Source of the DNA: CAZMJG01 sp964576365
GTDB taxonomy: Bacteria; Patescibacteriota; Microgenomatia; UBA1406; GWC2-37-13
Direction of reading: 5' to 3'
Assembly: GCA_964576365.1 (NCBI GenBank)
Contig: CAZNUT010000008.1
Span: 1-37,925 of the forward strand
DNA length: 37,925 nucleotides
Shown: positions 30,655-37,925 of the stretch, in pieces
How the letters are laid out: the number at the start of each line of letters is the position of its first letter
Position numbering within the stretch: the stretch's first letter is position 1
The notes under the pieces: generated by a model
Told to the model about the DNA's origin: nothing
The model's input: the letters and a program-made list of their open reading frames with translations, nothing else
Databases searched by the model: none
Translations under genes and position numbers: made by a program

Positions 30655-30655
30655 G

Positions 30656-30955
30656 TCATTGCCAAATTGATATCAGCCTTTTCAGTATATCATGATAAGA
30701 TGACTGAGCTGTATACAGAACATATTCAATACATAGAAGTCCTATGCTGATCATCAGTGTTTTGATAAGATCATGTTTAAAAACACTAATATCGGAAACA
30801 GGCAGAGTTATCGATTTGCGAACAAAAGTTGGTCGTTGAACAGACGGAGTATTGAGTTCAATAACGCGCTGCGTAGCATCAACAAAATGTGATGTTGTTT
30901 GTTCACTTTTATGCCTTTCAATTGCGAGTTTTTGACGCTTTGTTTTTTTGGGCAT
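30656..30955 (-). CDS. 99-residue protein with C-terminal membrane helix
   Basis: The start MPKKTKRQKLAIERHK is strongly basic, followed by a polar middle and one hydrophobic segment near the end (LIKTLMISIGLLCIEYVLY, about 63-81). It is likely a small tail-anchored or single-pass membrane protein. I recognise no domain. The N-terminal half could bind nucleic acid or the ribosome, but that is a guess. It leads the two-gene unit with the 64-aa protein. Confidence 0.65.
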   Translation of the reverse strand: MPKKTKRQKLAIERHKSEQTTSHFVDATQRVIELNTPSVQRPTFVRKSITLPVSDISVFKHDLIKTLMISIGLLCIEYVLYTAQSSYHDILKRLISIWQ

Positions 30956-30972
30956 GCTGTAATTTAATCATA

Positions 30973-31001
30973 TTGACTCCCTGTATGCAAGCCGTTACAA
31001 T
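30973..31001 (+). promoter_or_regulatory. Promoter of the DUF3048 gene
   Basis: TTGACT (30973-30978), a 17-nt spacer and TACAAT (30996-31001). Transcription would start about 25 nt before the ATG at 31033. This may drive the downstream sec operon as well. Confidence 0.65.
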
Positions 31002-31032
31002 GATTAAATTCTGTTAACAATTCTTCTGTGGC

Positions 31033-32235
31033 ATGAATAAATTGTTTGTGTTGGTTATGGGTTTTATTGTATATATAGCGTCTACTTACGCCTCATATGC
31101 ATATTTTTCTACATCTGTGGGAGGCGGATCTGGCACAACATATCAAAAGCCTGTCAGCCAAAATGGAGAGGTGATTGATAATAGTCCCAAGACTGAGGAA
31201 TGTCCATTAAATGGAATGATGTACTCCAAAGAACAGCGTGCTACATGGGAAACCCGAAGGCCGCTGGGTATTATGGTGCAAAATAATATTGAAGCACGAC
31301 CCCAATCAGGATTATCTTCGGCAGATGTTATATATGAAGCGGTGGCTGAAGGAGGGATTACTCGTTTTTTGGCAATGTATTATTGTGAAAGTCCAAAAAT
31401 CGTAGGTTCAGTTCGTTCAGCTCGTATTTATTTTCTTCGGATACTTCAAGGATATGGTGCAAACCCGTTGTATGGACATGTCGGAGGAGCCAATACACCA
31501 GGTCCAGCAAATGCACTAGGTGAAATTAAAAAGTTGGGTTGGCATGCATATAATGATATGGATCAATTTGCAGTGCCGTTTCCTAATTATTGGCGTGATT
31601 ATGATCGACTTCCAGGAAGAGCTACGGAGCATACTGTATACACAAATACGACTAAGTTGTGGGAATATGCTGCAAAAAATCGTAAGTTAACTCATGTTGA
31701 TGAAGATGGGATTCCCTGGAGTGAAGGATTTGAACCATGGACGTTTCAAGATGCTGCCGCAGTTTCCGATCGCGGAAACGTAAACTCTGTATCGTTTTAT
31801 TTCTGGGATGACAATCTCGGTTCAGATTATACCGTCAACTGGAGATACGACAAGCAATCAAACAGATATAAACGTATAAATGGTGGCAAAGAGCACATTG
31901 ACTTTAATACAAAAAAACAATTACAAGCTGATAACGTTATCATTATATTTGCAGACGAGAGTGTCGCTGATGATGGGTACGATCATGGCCAACATTTATT
32001 GTATGATGTTTTGGGCAAAGGAGACGCATTGATTTTCCAGAATGGAAAAGCTATCGAAGGAAAATGGGAAAAGCCAAAAGCCGAAAACTCAATGAAGGTA
32101 TATGATGAATCCGATAAAGAAATTGCTTTTGTCAGGGGTAAAATATGGTTTGCGATCCTCCCAACAGGAAATAAAGTTCAATATGGTGCCACATCCCAAG
32201 TTCCCAAAAATACCAAAAAAACCTCTGCAAACTGA
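31033..32235 (+). CDS. DUF3048 (YerB-like) exported protein
   Basis: The 400-residue protein starts with a signal anchor (FVLVMGFIVYIASTYASYAYF), then a short linker and the DUF3048 N-terminal domain: RRPLGIMVQNNIEARPQSGL, SADVIYEAVAEGGITRF and VGSVRSARIYFL. A YFWDDN-type beta region, a DNVIIIFADES strand and a C-terminal domain follow. The domain pair is that of Bacillus YerB, a lipoprotein of unknown function; no lipobox Cys is seen here, so it is held by its N-terminal helix. It acts outside the membrane. It is the first gene of the run that leads into secDF. Confidence 0.9.
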   Translation: MNKLFVLVMGFIVYIASTYASYAYFSTSVGGGSGTTYQKPVSQNGEVIDNSPKTEECPLNGMMYSKEQRATWETRRPLGIMVQNNIEARPQSGLSSADVIYEAVAEGGITRFLAMYYCESPKIVGSVRSARIYFLRILQGYGANPLYGHVGGANTPGPANALGEIKKLGWHAYNDMDQFAVPFPNYWRDYDRLPGRATEHTVYTNTTKLWEYAAKNRKLTHVDEDGIPWSEGFEPWTFQDAAAVSDRGNVNSVSFYFWDDNLGSDYTVNWRYDKQSNRYKRINGGKEHIDFNTKKQLQADNVIIIFADESVADDGYDHGQHLLYDVLGKGDALIFQNGKAIEGKWEKPKAENSMKVYDESDKEIAFVRGKIWFAILPTGNKVQYGATSQVPKNTKKTSAN

Positions 32236-32236
32236 A

Positions 32237-32245
32237 TGATATAAT
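32237..32245 (+). promoter_or_regulatory. Extended -10 before the winged-helix gene
   Basis: TG-A-TATAAT (32237-32245) is a consensus extended -10, about 19 nt before the ATG at 32265. Confidence 0.5.
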
Positions 32246-32264
32246 ACGGTCAATGTATTTCTAG

Positions 32265-32858
32265 ATGAATATGAGTATTGAATATTTGCAAGATATTATT
32301 CCATCAAAGGTAAGAAGAAAGATTCTTAAGCTTTTCTATGAAGCTCCAGATTCAGTATATTTTTTGAGAGAAGTTGTCCGACGGATAGATGAAGAAGTAA
32401 ATGCGGTAAAACGTGAATTAGATATACTTTTTGATGCAAAAGTCTTGACTCGTGAAAAACGAATGAATAAAGTATTTTACTCATTAAATCGGTCATATAT
32501 TTTTTTTGATGAGTTTAATCGGATTTTTTCAAAAACTTCTATATTGGCGCAGCTTTGTTTACAGAATTTGAGCAAGCTGGGAAAGGTCAAATATATCGCT
32601 TTATCAAGTAAATTTGCCAGACGAATAGCGATTAAAGATGATGAAATATATATCCTTTTTGTAGGTACTATTGTTTTGCCTGAAATTGACGCGATTTTAG
32701 ATGAAGCTAAACGAAATTTTGGCTGGGATATAAATTACACAGCTATGACTGAAGAAGAATTGAAATTTCGCAAAAAAAATAATGATCCATTTATCTGGAA
32801 ATTCCTGAAACAGCCCAAAATTATGCTGGTAGGGCAGGAAGAGGATCTGCTAAAATAA
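32265..32858 (+). CDS. Winged-helix transcription regulator with C-terminal nucleotidyltransferase-like domain
   Basis: The N-terminal 70 residues form a winged helix of the ArsR/MarR kind (IIPSKVRRKILKLFYEAPDSVYFLREVVRRI, then KRELDILFDAKVLTREKR and FYSLNRSY). The C-terminal part (about 95-197) alternates strands and helices like the nucleotidyltransferase-like domain often fused to such helices in CPR and archaea, but the G-S-x-A-R-G-D-x-x-S-D-x-D active-site signature is absent (LSSKFARRIAIKDDEIYILFV in its place). It is probably a DNA-binding regulator, perhaps of the operon it heads. It starts 29 nt after the DUF3048 gene and ends 10 nt before secD; an ATG at 32271 is an alternative start. 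Confidence 0.72.
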   Translation: MNMSIEYLQDIIPSKVRRKILKLFYEAPDSVYFLREVVRRIDEEVNAVKRELDILFDAKVLTREKRMNKVFYSLNRSYIFFDEFNRIFSKTSILAQLCLQNLSKLGKVKYIALSSKFARRIAIKDDEIYILFVGTIVLPEIDAILDEAKRNFGWDINYTAMTEEELKFRKKNNDPFIWKFLKQPKIMLVGQEEDLLK

Positions 32859-32868
32859 CTATCGGCAT

Positions 32869-34224
32869 ATGAAATTCATATCATTATTTTTAACATTTCT
32901 TCTTTTTATTCTCTTACTCTGGGTAAATCTACCTTTTCAAATTCCTCTTAAGTTTGCTGTATCAAAATTCAGAGTTGACTATACAATCAAGCCACTGGTG
33001 CTTGATTTTCAAATTGGTACTTTTAGAGTGTATAAGGATTTTCATACAAGACTTGGTTTGGATTTACAAGGAGGCAGCCATTTGGTTTTTCAGGCAGACA
33101 CATCTAAGACAAAAAAAGAAGATTTGGAAGATGCGCTCAATGCAGCAAGAGATGTCATAGAAAGACGTGTCAATCTTTTTGGGGTTTCTGAGCCTCAAAT
33201 ACGCACCATTAAATCAGGAAATGTATATAGGATAAATGTAGATCTGCCGGGTATTTCAGACATCCGTCAGGCAGTTGAACTTATTGGCCAAACTGCTCAG
33301 TTGAGATTTATGGAAATGAAGGACAATCCAGATCCAAAAGAAGCGACGACAACGCCTCTTTTTTTATTGCTTTCCAAAGAATCAGGTTTAAATGGTACGC
33401 ATATTACTAAAGCAAATGTTGATTTTAATACACAGGATGGATCGCCGCAGGTAGCCCTGCATTTTACTAAAGAAGGAGCTAAGCGATTTGCAGATATAAC
33501 TGCGCGCAATGTCGGAAAGCCAGTAGGTATTTATCTTGATACATACATTATTTCTGCCCCCACAGTGCAACGAGCGATTACAGACGGAAATGCGGTAATA
33601 ACTGGCAACTTCACCCTGGAAGAAGCAAAGCAACTTGCCATTTCGATTAATTCAGGAGCTTTACCTCTCCCTATCAAGTTAGTTGAGCAACGTAGTATCG
33701 GCCCTACGCTGGGAAAAACCGAAGTACAAAAAAGTATAGTAGCTGGTTTGACAGGTCTTTTGATAGTAATGATATTTATGGTGATATATTATGGCAAGTT
33801 TGGCATCATAGCTTGTCTGGGGCTAATCGTTTATGGCCTTATCACATTTGCATTATTTAGGGCAGTTCCTGTTGTGCTTACCTTGCCAGGCATTGCAGGT
33901 TTTATTCTTTCTATCGGCATGGCAGTAGATTCGAATATTCTTATTTTTGAGCGTATCAAGGAAGAGCAGAGAAAAGGAAAAACATTTGACAAGGCTTTAA
34001 AAGCGGGTTTTGGCCGCGCACTAGATGCGATAAAAGATGCGAATATTACAACTCTGTTAGTTTCATTTATTCTTTTTAATCCACTTAATTGGGATTTTTT
34101 CCCGCAATTTGGCTTGGTCAGAGGATTTGCACTTACTCTGGCAATTGGTGTCGGCACCAGTCTTTTTACTGGAGTGGTGGTCACCAGACGACTTATCTCT
34201 TATTTTTATAAAACAACTATATGA
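32869..34224 (+). CDS. secD: Protein translocase subunit SecD
   Basis: The 451-residue protein has an N-terminal membrane helix, the P1-like periplasmic domain starting at LGLDLQGGSHLVF, and a segment VVERRVNLFGVSEP-like (here DVIERRVNLFGVSEPQI). The C-terminal five-helix RND-type membrane domain follows, with the proton-pathway motif GMAVDSNILIFERIKEE. SecD with SecF uses proton motive force to pull proteins released from SecYEG. It is shorter than E. coli SecD (about 615) mainly in the periplasmic part. Its stop overlaps the secF start (ATGA), so the two are coupled. Confidence 0.97.
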   Translation: MKFISLFLTFLLFILLLWVNLPFQIPLKFAVSKFRVDYTIKPLVLDFQIGTFRVYKDFHTRLGLDLQGGSHLVFQADTSKTKKEDLEDALNAARDVIERRVNLFGVSEPQIRTIKSGNVYRINVDLPGISDIRQAVELIGQTAQLRFMEMKDNPDPKEATTTPLFLLLSKESGLNGTHITKANVDFNTQDGSPQVALHFTKEGAKRFADITARNVGKPVGIYLDTYIISAPTVQRAITDGNAVITGNFTLEEAKQLAISINSGALPLPIKLVEQRSIGPTLGKTEVQKSIVAGLTGLLIVMIFMVIYYGKFGIIACLGLIVYGLITFALFRAVPVVLTLPGIAGFILSIGMAVDSNILIFERIKEEQRKGKTFDKALKAGFGRALDAIKDANITTLLVSFILFNPLNWDFFPQFGLVRGFALTLAIGVGTSLFTGVVVTRRLISYFYKTTI

Positions 34225-35087
34225 TTCGTTTTTCACGTTTTACTTGGTTATATAGATTGATTTCTGTTGTTGTGATAGGTGTAGGCATCTGGTCAATTAC
34301 TATGTTTGGATTTCGCATATCGATTGATTTTCAGGGAGGAACAGATCTGGCATATAAACTGCAAAGCCCCCTTTCTCAAAGTGTTATCGAATCTATTCTC
34401 AAGAAACAAGGAATCCAGACAATAGATTTAAAAAATAATGCTACTCAACTGACCATCAAATCAAAAGCCATTGATGAAAAACAGGAAGTATTGCTGCGAA
34501 AAGCCATAGAAGCTGAATCAAAAAAACCTGTCACTTTGCTTTCGTTCGAAACTGTGGGTCCGGTGATTGGTGCTGAAACTCTTAGAAAAACAGCTTTTGC
34601 TGCCGGTGTCGGTGTTATAGGCATTTTACTGTATGTAGCATACGCTTTCAGAAATATTAATTTTGCATTTGCAGCAGTTATCGCTCTGGTTCACGATGTA
34701 CTTGTGGTAGTTGGAATGTATTCCCTCATTTCTCGTTATTTTGGAGCCGAAGTAGATACATTATTTGTCACTGCACTTTTGACAACAATGTCATTTTCAG
34801 TACATGATACCATTGTGGTTTTTGATCAGATACGTGAGTATCAGAAGAGATATGGAGAGGGCGATATGACAGAATACGCAGACAAAGCCCTTACAGATAC
34901 TATGGTGCGATCATTTAATAATTCCATGACGATTATTTTCATGCTGCTTGCACTGGTTTTGCTTGGGGGAGAAACCATTCGCTATTTTGCGATCACACTT
35001 CTTATTGGTACCATCACTGGCACGTATTCTTCACCATTTGTCGCGACCCCAACAGCCGTATGGTTAGATAAACTTCGTAAAAAATAG
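34221..35087 (+). CDS. secF: Protein translocase subunit SecF
   Basis: The 288-residue protein shows the SecF plan: N-terminal helix, GFRISIDFQGGTDLAY, a small periplasmic domain, TVGPVIGAETLRK and five more helices with the motif VHDTIVVFDQIREY, the counterpart of the SecD proton-pathway segment. The usual N-D-T is H-D-T here. It partners SecD in export across the cytoplasmic membrane. It overlaps secD by 4 nt, and the next gene begins 1 nt after its stop. Confidence 0.97.
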   Translation: MIRFSRFTWLYRLISVVVIGVGIWSITMFGFRISIDFQGGTDLAYKLQSPLSQSVIESILKKQGIQTIDLKNNATQLTIKSKAIDEKQEVLLRKAIEAESKKPVTLLSFETVGPVIGAETLRKTAFAAGVGVIGILLYVAYAFRNINFAFAAVIALVHDVLVVVGMYSLISRYFGAEVDTLFVTALLTTMSFSVHDTIVVFDQIREYQKRYGEGDMTEYADKALTDTMVRSFNNSMTIIFMLLALVLLGGETIRYFAITLLIGTITGTYSSPFVATPTAVWLDKLRKK

Positions 35088-35088
35088 T

Positions 35089-35574
35089 ATGACAGTGTCT
35101 TCTCGGTTGTTTAATTTATATGAGGTTGACAAAAAAAAGAGGGCAAAAATGAGCAAACACCCGTTGGTTTTGAAGCGATGGGAAGAGCAAAATAGGCAAA
35201 CAATTGCTGAATTCAGATCATTTGAGTCAGAAGTAGATTTTTCTGAAATCTGGAATTGTCATTATGCAGCGTATATTCTCATTCATTCCTCTTCTGTAGC
35301 TGATTTATCAGATGCGCATGAGTATGCAAAAAAAGCTGTCGAAATGGGGAGTAAAGTAACGCGCTGGCTATATGCTGCCACACTAGATCGGTATCTCGTT
35401 GCCCAGGGTAAAAAACAGAAATTTGGCACACAGTTTGAACAAATAGACGGAGCGTGGAGATTGTTGCCTTATGATTCTTCAACCACCGATAAGGAGAGGA
35501 AAGAATACGGAGTACCTCCTATTCATGAGGCGCTCAATGTATTTCATCAAAAATACTCACATGCAGATTCATAG
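35089..35574 (+). CDS. DUF6624-like protein
   Basis: The 161-residue, mostly helical protein shows the DUF6624-type ending: LYAATLDRYLVAQGKKQKFGTQ, then WRLLPYD and the D-K-E-R-K-E-Y-G-V-P-P-I-H-E segment (L-x-D-R-x-x-x-x-x-G-x-x-Q-x-x-G-T-Q, R-x-x-x-G-x-x-P are family hallmarks). A tetratricopeptide-like helix pair (DAHEYAKKAVEMGSKV) precedes it. Function unknown. It lies 1 nt after secF and overlaps the MBL gene by 14 nt. Confidence 0.75.
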   Translation: MTVSSRLFNLYEVDKKKRAKMSKHPLVLKRWEEQNRQTIAEFRSFESEVDFSEIWNCHYAAYILIHSSSVADLSDAHEYAKKAVEMGSKVTRWLYAATLDRYLVAQGKKQKFGTQFEQIDGAWRLLPYDSSTTDKERKEYGVPPIHEALNVFHQKYSHADS

Positions 35575-36163
35575 ATATCCACTTGGTCAGATGCAGGCCA
35601 ATTGTTACGTGCTTATTAAAGGTTCAGATTGTATTATTATTGATCCTGCAGACGATGCTGATTTTATTCTTGGACAAATCACGAGACATAAAGTGAACCT
35701 TTTAGCTGTGCTTGCGACACACGGGCATTTTGATCACGTTATGGCTGGGGGCGAACTGCAAATACAATTCCCAGAAATTCCATTTTTTATTCATGCAAAG
35801 GATTCATTTTTACTCAAAAGAGTTGTTGAGACAGCACGTCATTTTTTGGGCTACGATCCTGTGACGCTCCCGATTCAATCACCTCAGGACTTAAAAGAAG
35901 GTAAAATGACTCTTGGTTCATTTCATTTTGAGGTTATTCATACGCCCGGACATACACCAGGGAGTTGTGCTTTTTATTTTGAAAAAGAAAAAGCGCTTTT
36001 TGTAGGAGATCTCATATTTCAAGAAGGAGTCGGGAGGACAGATTTTTCATATTCAGACTCCTCTTTGATGTCTACGTCTCTTGACCATATTACAAAATTG
36101 CCAGCAGACGTATGTGTGTATAGTGGACATGGAGAGCCGTTTCTTCTTGAGGAAAAAAAATAG
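35561..36163 (+). CDS. MBL-fold hydrolase, glyoxalase II-like
   Basis: From the ATG at 35561 (MQIHRYPLGQMQANCYVL) this is 200 residues. It has the metallo-beta-lactamase zinc motif THGHFDH (T-H-x-H-x-D-H), then IHTPGHTPGSCAF (third His), FVGDLIF (bridging Asp) and YSGHGE (last His). The PLGxxxxNCY start and the GRTDF segment are typical of the YcbL/glyoxalase II-like group, which hydrolyses thioesters or related substrates in the cytoplasm. I preferred 35561 to an upstream frame start at 35471, because homology begins here and the upstream part overlaps DUF6624. It is probably the last gene of the sec operon. Confidence 0.92.
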   Translation: MQIHRYPLGQMQANCYVLIKGSDCIIIDPADDADFILGQITRHKVNLLAVLATHGHFDHVMAGGELQIQFPEIPFFIHAKDSFLLKRVVETARHFLGYDPVTLPIQSPQDLKEGKMTLGSFHFEVIHTPGHTPGSCAFYFEKEKALFVGDLIFQEGVGRTDFSYSDSSLMSTSLDHITKLPADVCVYSGHGEPFLLEEKK

Positions 36164-36170
36164 AAGTAAA

Positions 36171-37520
36171 TCAGTTAAGTTGATTTGCGATATCTTTGAT
36201 TTTCTGAAGAAGTGGTTCCCGTTCATTTTGAAGTTCGCCATCATCAACAGCTGCAAATAACTCATTAAGAATTTTGCCTATTTGTGGGCCGGGTTTGATT
36301 TTTAGAATCTGCATAACATCATTGCCATCTACTTTTAAGTCTTTTACGCTAAAAGGGACTGTTTGGACTTCAACAATCCTTTTTTTGAAAAGTTCAGTGC
36401 GCCATGAAGTTTCTTTGGCACCCGATCCTATGCGATCCGCTGTGCGCAAAGCCAGCATATCATCGATATTCTCTACGCCGATATCACGGATAAATCTTCG
36501 GACTGCTTTGTCACTTTGATCTTCTGAAACAGTGAATTGATGATGTCTTACGAGAAGCACAAGTTTTTCTTTTTCTTTGCGCGAGAGGCGAAATCGGTCT
36601 GCGATCACCCCTGCTTGTCTCCCTCCCACAACCTCGTGGTTATAAAAAGTGATAATTTGAGTTTCTGGATCTTTGCGATATGTTTCTACTTTGCCGATAT
36701 CATGAATGAGAGTAGCAAAACGGGTGACAGGATCTGAAGAAGTGCAATGCCGAAGCGATTCTACAAGATGTGTCCCCACATCATAGATATGATGACGTTT
36801 TGGACTGAGTTGCGAAACGGAAAAGCTTATTTCAACCTCTGGAAGTATAAGTTTCAAAAGCCCTGTATTTCGAAGCAGTATGATGCCATCGGCTGCGTAT
36901 CGAGCACATAGTAATTTGAGAAATTCATCACGGATACGCTCCCAGGAAATTTTATGAATAGTTTCAGCTTTGTTTATCAAGGCTTCAAGTGTTTTTTGTT
37001 CTATCGCAAAACCCAGTTGCGTGGCCTGTCTTACGGCCCGCATCAGTCTGAGAGCATCTTCACTGAAACGTTTTTCTGGATCACCAACTGCGCGAATGAT
37101 TTTTTTCTGAATATCTTTTTGTCCTCCGAATAGATCTATCAATTTTGTTCCGTCATACGCCATGGCATTGATCGTAAAATCTCGACGTGCCAAATCTTCT
37201 TCAAGATGTTGTGCCCACTCTATACGATCAGGATGGCGCGCATTGTTGTAGTCTGATTCTTTGCGGTATGTTGTGGTTTCAAAAACGAGTGTTTGGCCAT
37301 TTATTTCTACTGAGGTGCCAACAGTACCAAATTGATTATTGTAAAAACTGTCTGGAAAAAGTTTGATGATTTCTTCCGGTCTGGCTGAGGTGGTGAAGTC
37401 CCAGTTCACAATCGGTTCGCCCATGATGAGATGGCGTACAGCGCCGCCTACTAGATAGATTTCATATCCATGAGTAGTAAACCGTTTCATGAAGTTAGTG
37501 ACTGCAGAAGGAAGTTGCAT
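36171..37520 (-). CDS. cca: CCA tRNA nucleotidyltransferase with HD domain
   Basis: The 449-residue protein has the poly(A) polymerase/CCA head (YLVGGAVRHLIMG, 22-34; WDFTTSA, 40-46), then the R-R-D-F-T-I-N-A-M-A and D-P-x-x-R-x-x-E-D-A-L-R-x-x-R-A-V-R segments that bind the nucleotide. A C-terminal HD domain follows (HHIYDVGTHLVESL, FATLIHDIGK, VRHHQF). It adds or repairs the 3' CCA of tRNAs, including tRNA-Tyr in this window, which does not encode CCA. Odd points are His30 where V-R-D is usual and Asn39 where the first Asp of the metal-binding D-x-D is expected (N-W-D here). Confidence 0.92.
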   Translation of the reverse strand: MQLPSAVTNFMKRFTTHGYEIYLVGGAVRHLIMGEPIVNWDFTTSARPEEIIKLFPDSFYNNQFGTVGTSVEINGQTLVFETTTYRKESDYNNARHPDRIEWAQHLEEDLARRDFTINAMAYDGTKLIDLFGGQKDIQKKIIRAVGDPEKRFSEDALRLMRAVRQATQLGFAIEQKTLEALINKAETIHKISWERIRDEFLKLLCARYAADGIILLRNTGLLKLILPEVEISFSVSQLSPKRHHIYDVGTHLVESLRHCTSSDPVTRFATLIHDIGKVETYRKDPETQIITFYNHEVVGGRQAGVIADRFRLSRKEKEKLVLLVRHHQFTVSEDQSDKAVRRFIRDIGVENIDDMLALRTADRIGSGAKETSWRTELFKKRIVEVQTVPFSVKDLKVDGNDVMQILKIKPGPQIGKILNELFAAVDDGELQNEREPLLQKIKDIANQLN

Positions 37521-37558
37521 AGCAGTATTATAAATCTTTGTTCAGGAAAAAAAGTTGA

Positions 37559-37807
37559 TTATTGTGGTTTTATCTTTGGTGGGAACTCAAAACGATCTTC
37601 ATTTAATTCCCCATGCCTTGCTCTATATAGGAAAGAATCATCACCATGGTGGATAACTATTGCGCCGCTATTCGTAGTCCAGCCACAGGTTCCTTGATAG
37701 CAATCACGATCTAATAAGCTAAAGTGAGTTAAATCATCACAAACATTTTGCATCCAAATATCATGTATAGGTATTTTATTAACAGGATCGTCTATCGGCA
37801 CAGACAC
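37559..37807 (-). CDS. Small hypothetical protein, uncertain start
   Basis: From a GTG at 37807 this gives 82 residues. The frame stays open upstream for about 20 codons to a TAA, with a plausible protein-like reading (SRKQITNDPFEQRPVV) but no ATG, so the true start may be non-AUG or a frameshift may separate it from the ATG in the next frame near 37857. It has several cysteines and tryptophans (QNVCDDLTHF, DRDCYQGTCGW) and no membrane helix. I recognise no family. It is 38 nt upstream of cca on the same strand. Confidence 0.5.
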   Translation of the reverse strand: MSVPIDDPVNKIPIHDIWMQNVCDDLTHFSLLDRDCYQGTCGWTTNSGAIVIHHGDDSFLYRARHGELNEDRFEFPPKIKPQ

Positions 37808-37925
37808 AACGGGCCGTTGTTCAAAAGGGTCATTTGTGATTTGTTTTCTTGAGTCATAGATTTATGTATATTTTATTTTCAGCGCTGTGTTGATATTTTA
37901 TTTCTGAGAGAAAAGAATTGATATT
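37808..37925. other. Edge of the window, no convincing gene
   Basis: This AT-rich end holds the open, ATG-less upstream extension of the 82-residue frame and, beyond it, no recognised feature. Confidence 0.4.

Noticed and set aside
1..37925. CRISPR arrays, insertion-sequence transposases, phage genes and rRNA genes
   Set aside because: No regularly spaced repeats, transposase or phage structural frames, or rRNA-like sequence were seen.
1..37925. TGA recoding (as in Gracilibacteria or Absconditabacteria)
   Set aside because: Clear genes end at TGA with adjacent coupled starts (for example the ABC ATPase and secD), and no conserved gene has in-frame TGA.

Overview
The window looks like part of a chromosome from a Candidate Phyla Radiation (Patescibacteria) bacterium, most likely a Microgenomates-type lineage. 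This is inferred, not proven. The DNA is AT-rich and densely packed, and TGA behaves as an ordinary stop. Several families seen here are ones I associate with CPR genomes: DUF4012, DUF3048, DUF5674, an aspartyl-tRNA synthetase without its GAD domain, a reduced SecD/SecF pair, and a group-3-like [NiFe] hydrogenase with a very short small subunit. Most genes lack a Shine-Dalgarno sequence, and about ten have a -10-like hexamer 5-8 nt before the ATG, which suggests widespread leaderless initiation.

Layout. 1-720: a terminator, a decayed DUF892 (YciE-like) gene and a 29-residue membrane peptide. 722-2930: an Excalibur-domain surface protein, then an ABC exporter pair. 2935-5163 (minus): a trehalose-6-phosphate-synthase-type GT20 enzyme fused to a two-pass membrane sensor with a HAMP-like linker. 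5283-8621: a protease-less Lon-type AAA+ ATPase divergent from groES-groEL; GroES carries a five-cysteine insertion. 8668-12721: a hydrogenase locus (hypC, an EamA transporter, DUF6390, a maturation protease, and convergent large and small subunits). 12816-16462: two GH130 proteins with three recognisable GH130 domains. 16474-17964 (minus): a HExxxH putative metallopeptidase. 18112-21250: a frameshifted DUF5674 gene with its overlapping partner, an MFS transporter, a frameshifted GNAT gene and an exported protein.

21308-30955: tRNA-Tyr, a membrane-anchored unknown, a D-Ala-D-Ala carboxypeptidase, aspS, a REP-like palindromic repeat, a HAD protein, ribosomal protein L25 with DUF4012, a divergent cytidylyltransferase-like gene overlapping a degenerate 2H phosphoesterase, and two small conserved proteins. 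31033-36163: a probable operon of DUF3048, a winged-helix regulator, secD, secF, DUF6624 and an MBL-fold hydrolase. 36171-37807 (minus): the CCA-adding enzyme and a small unknown.

Functional themes are protein folding and export (GroESL, the Lon-like ATPase, SecDF), cell-surface maintenance (carboxypeptidase, DUF4012, DUF3048, Excalibur, ABC exporter), carbohydrate metabolism (GT20, GH130) and hydrogen or redox metabolism. The strongest candidates for something new are the membrane-sensor/GT20 fusion, the minimal hydrogenase with an adjacent-cysteine cluster motif, the multi-GH130 pair next to a HExxxH protein, and the pervasive -10/ATG proximity.
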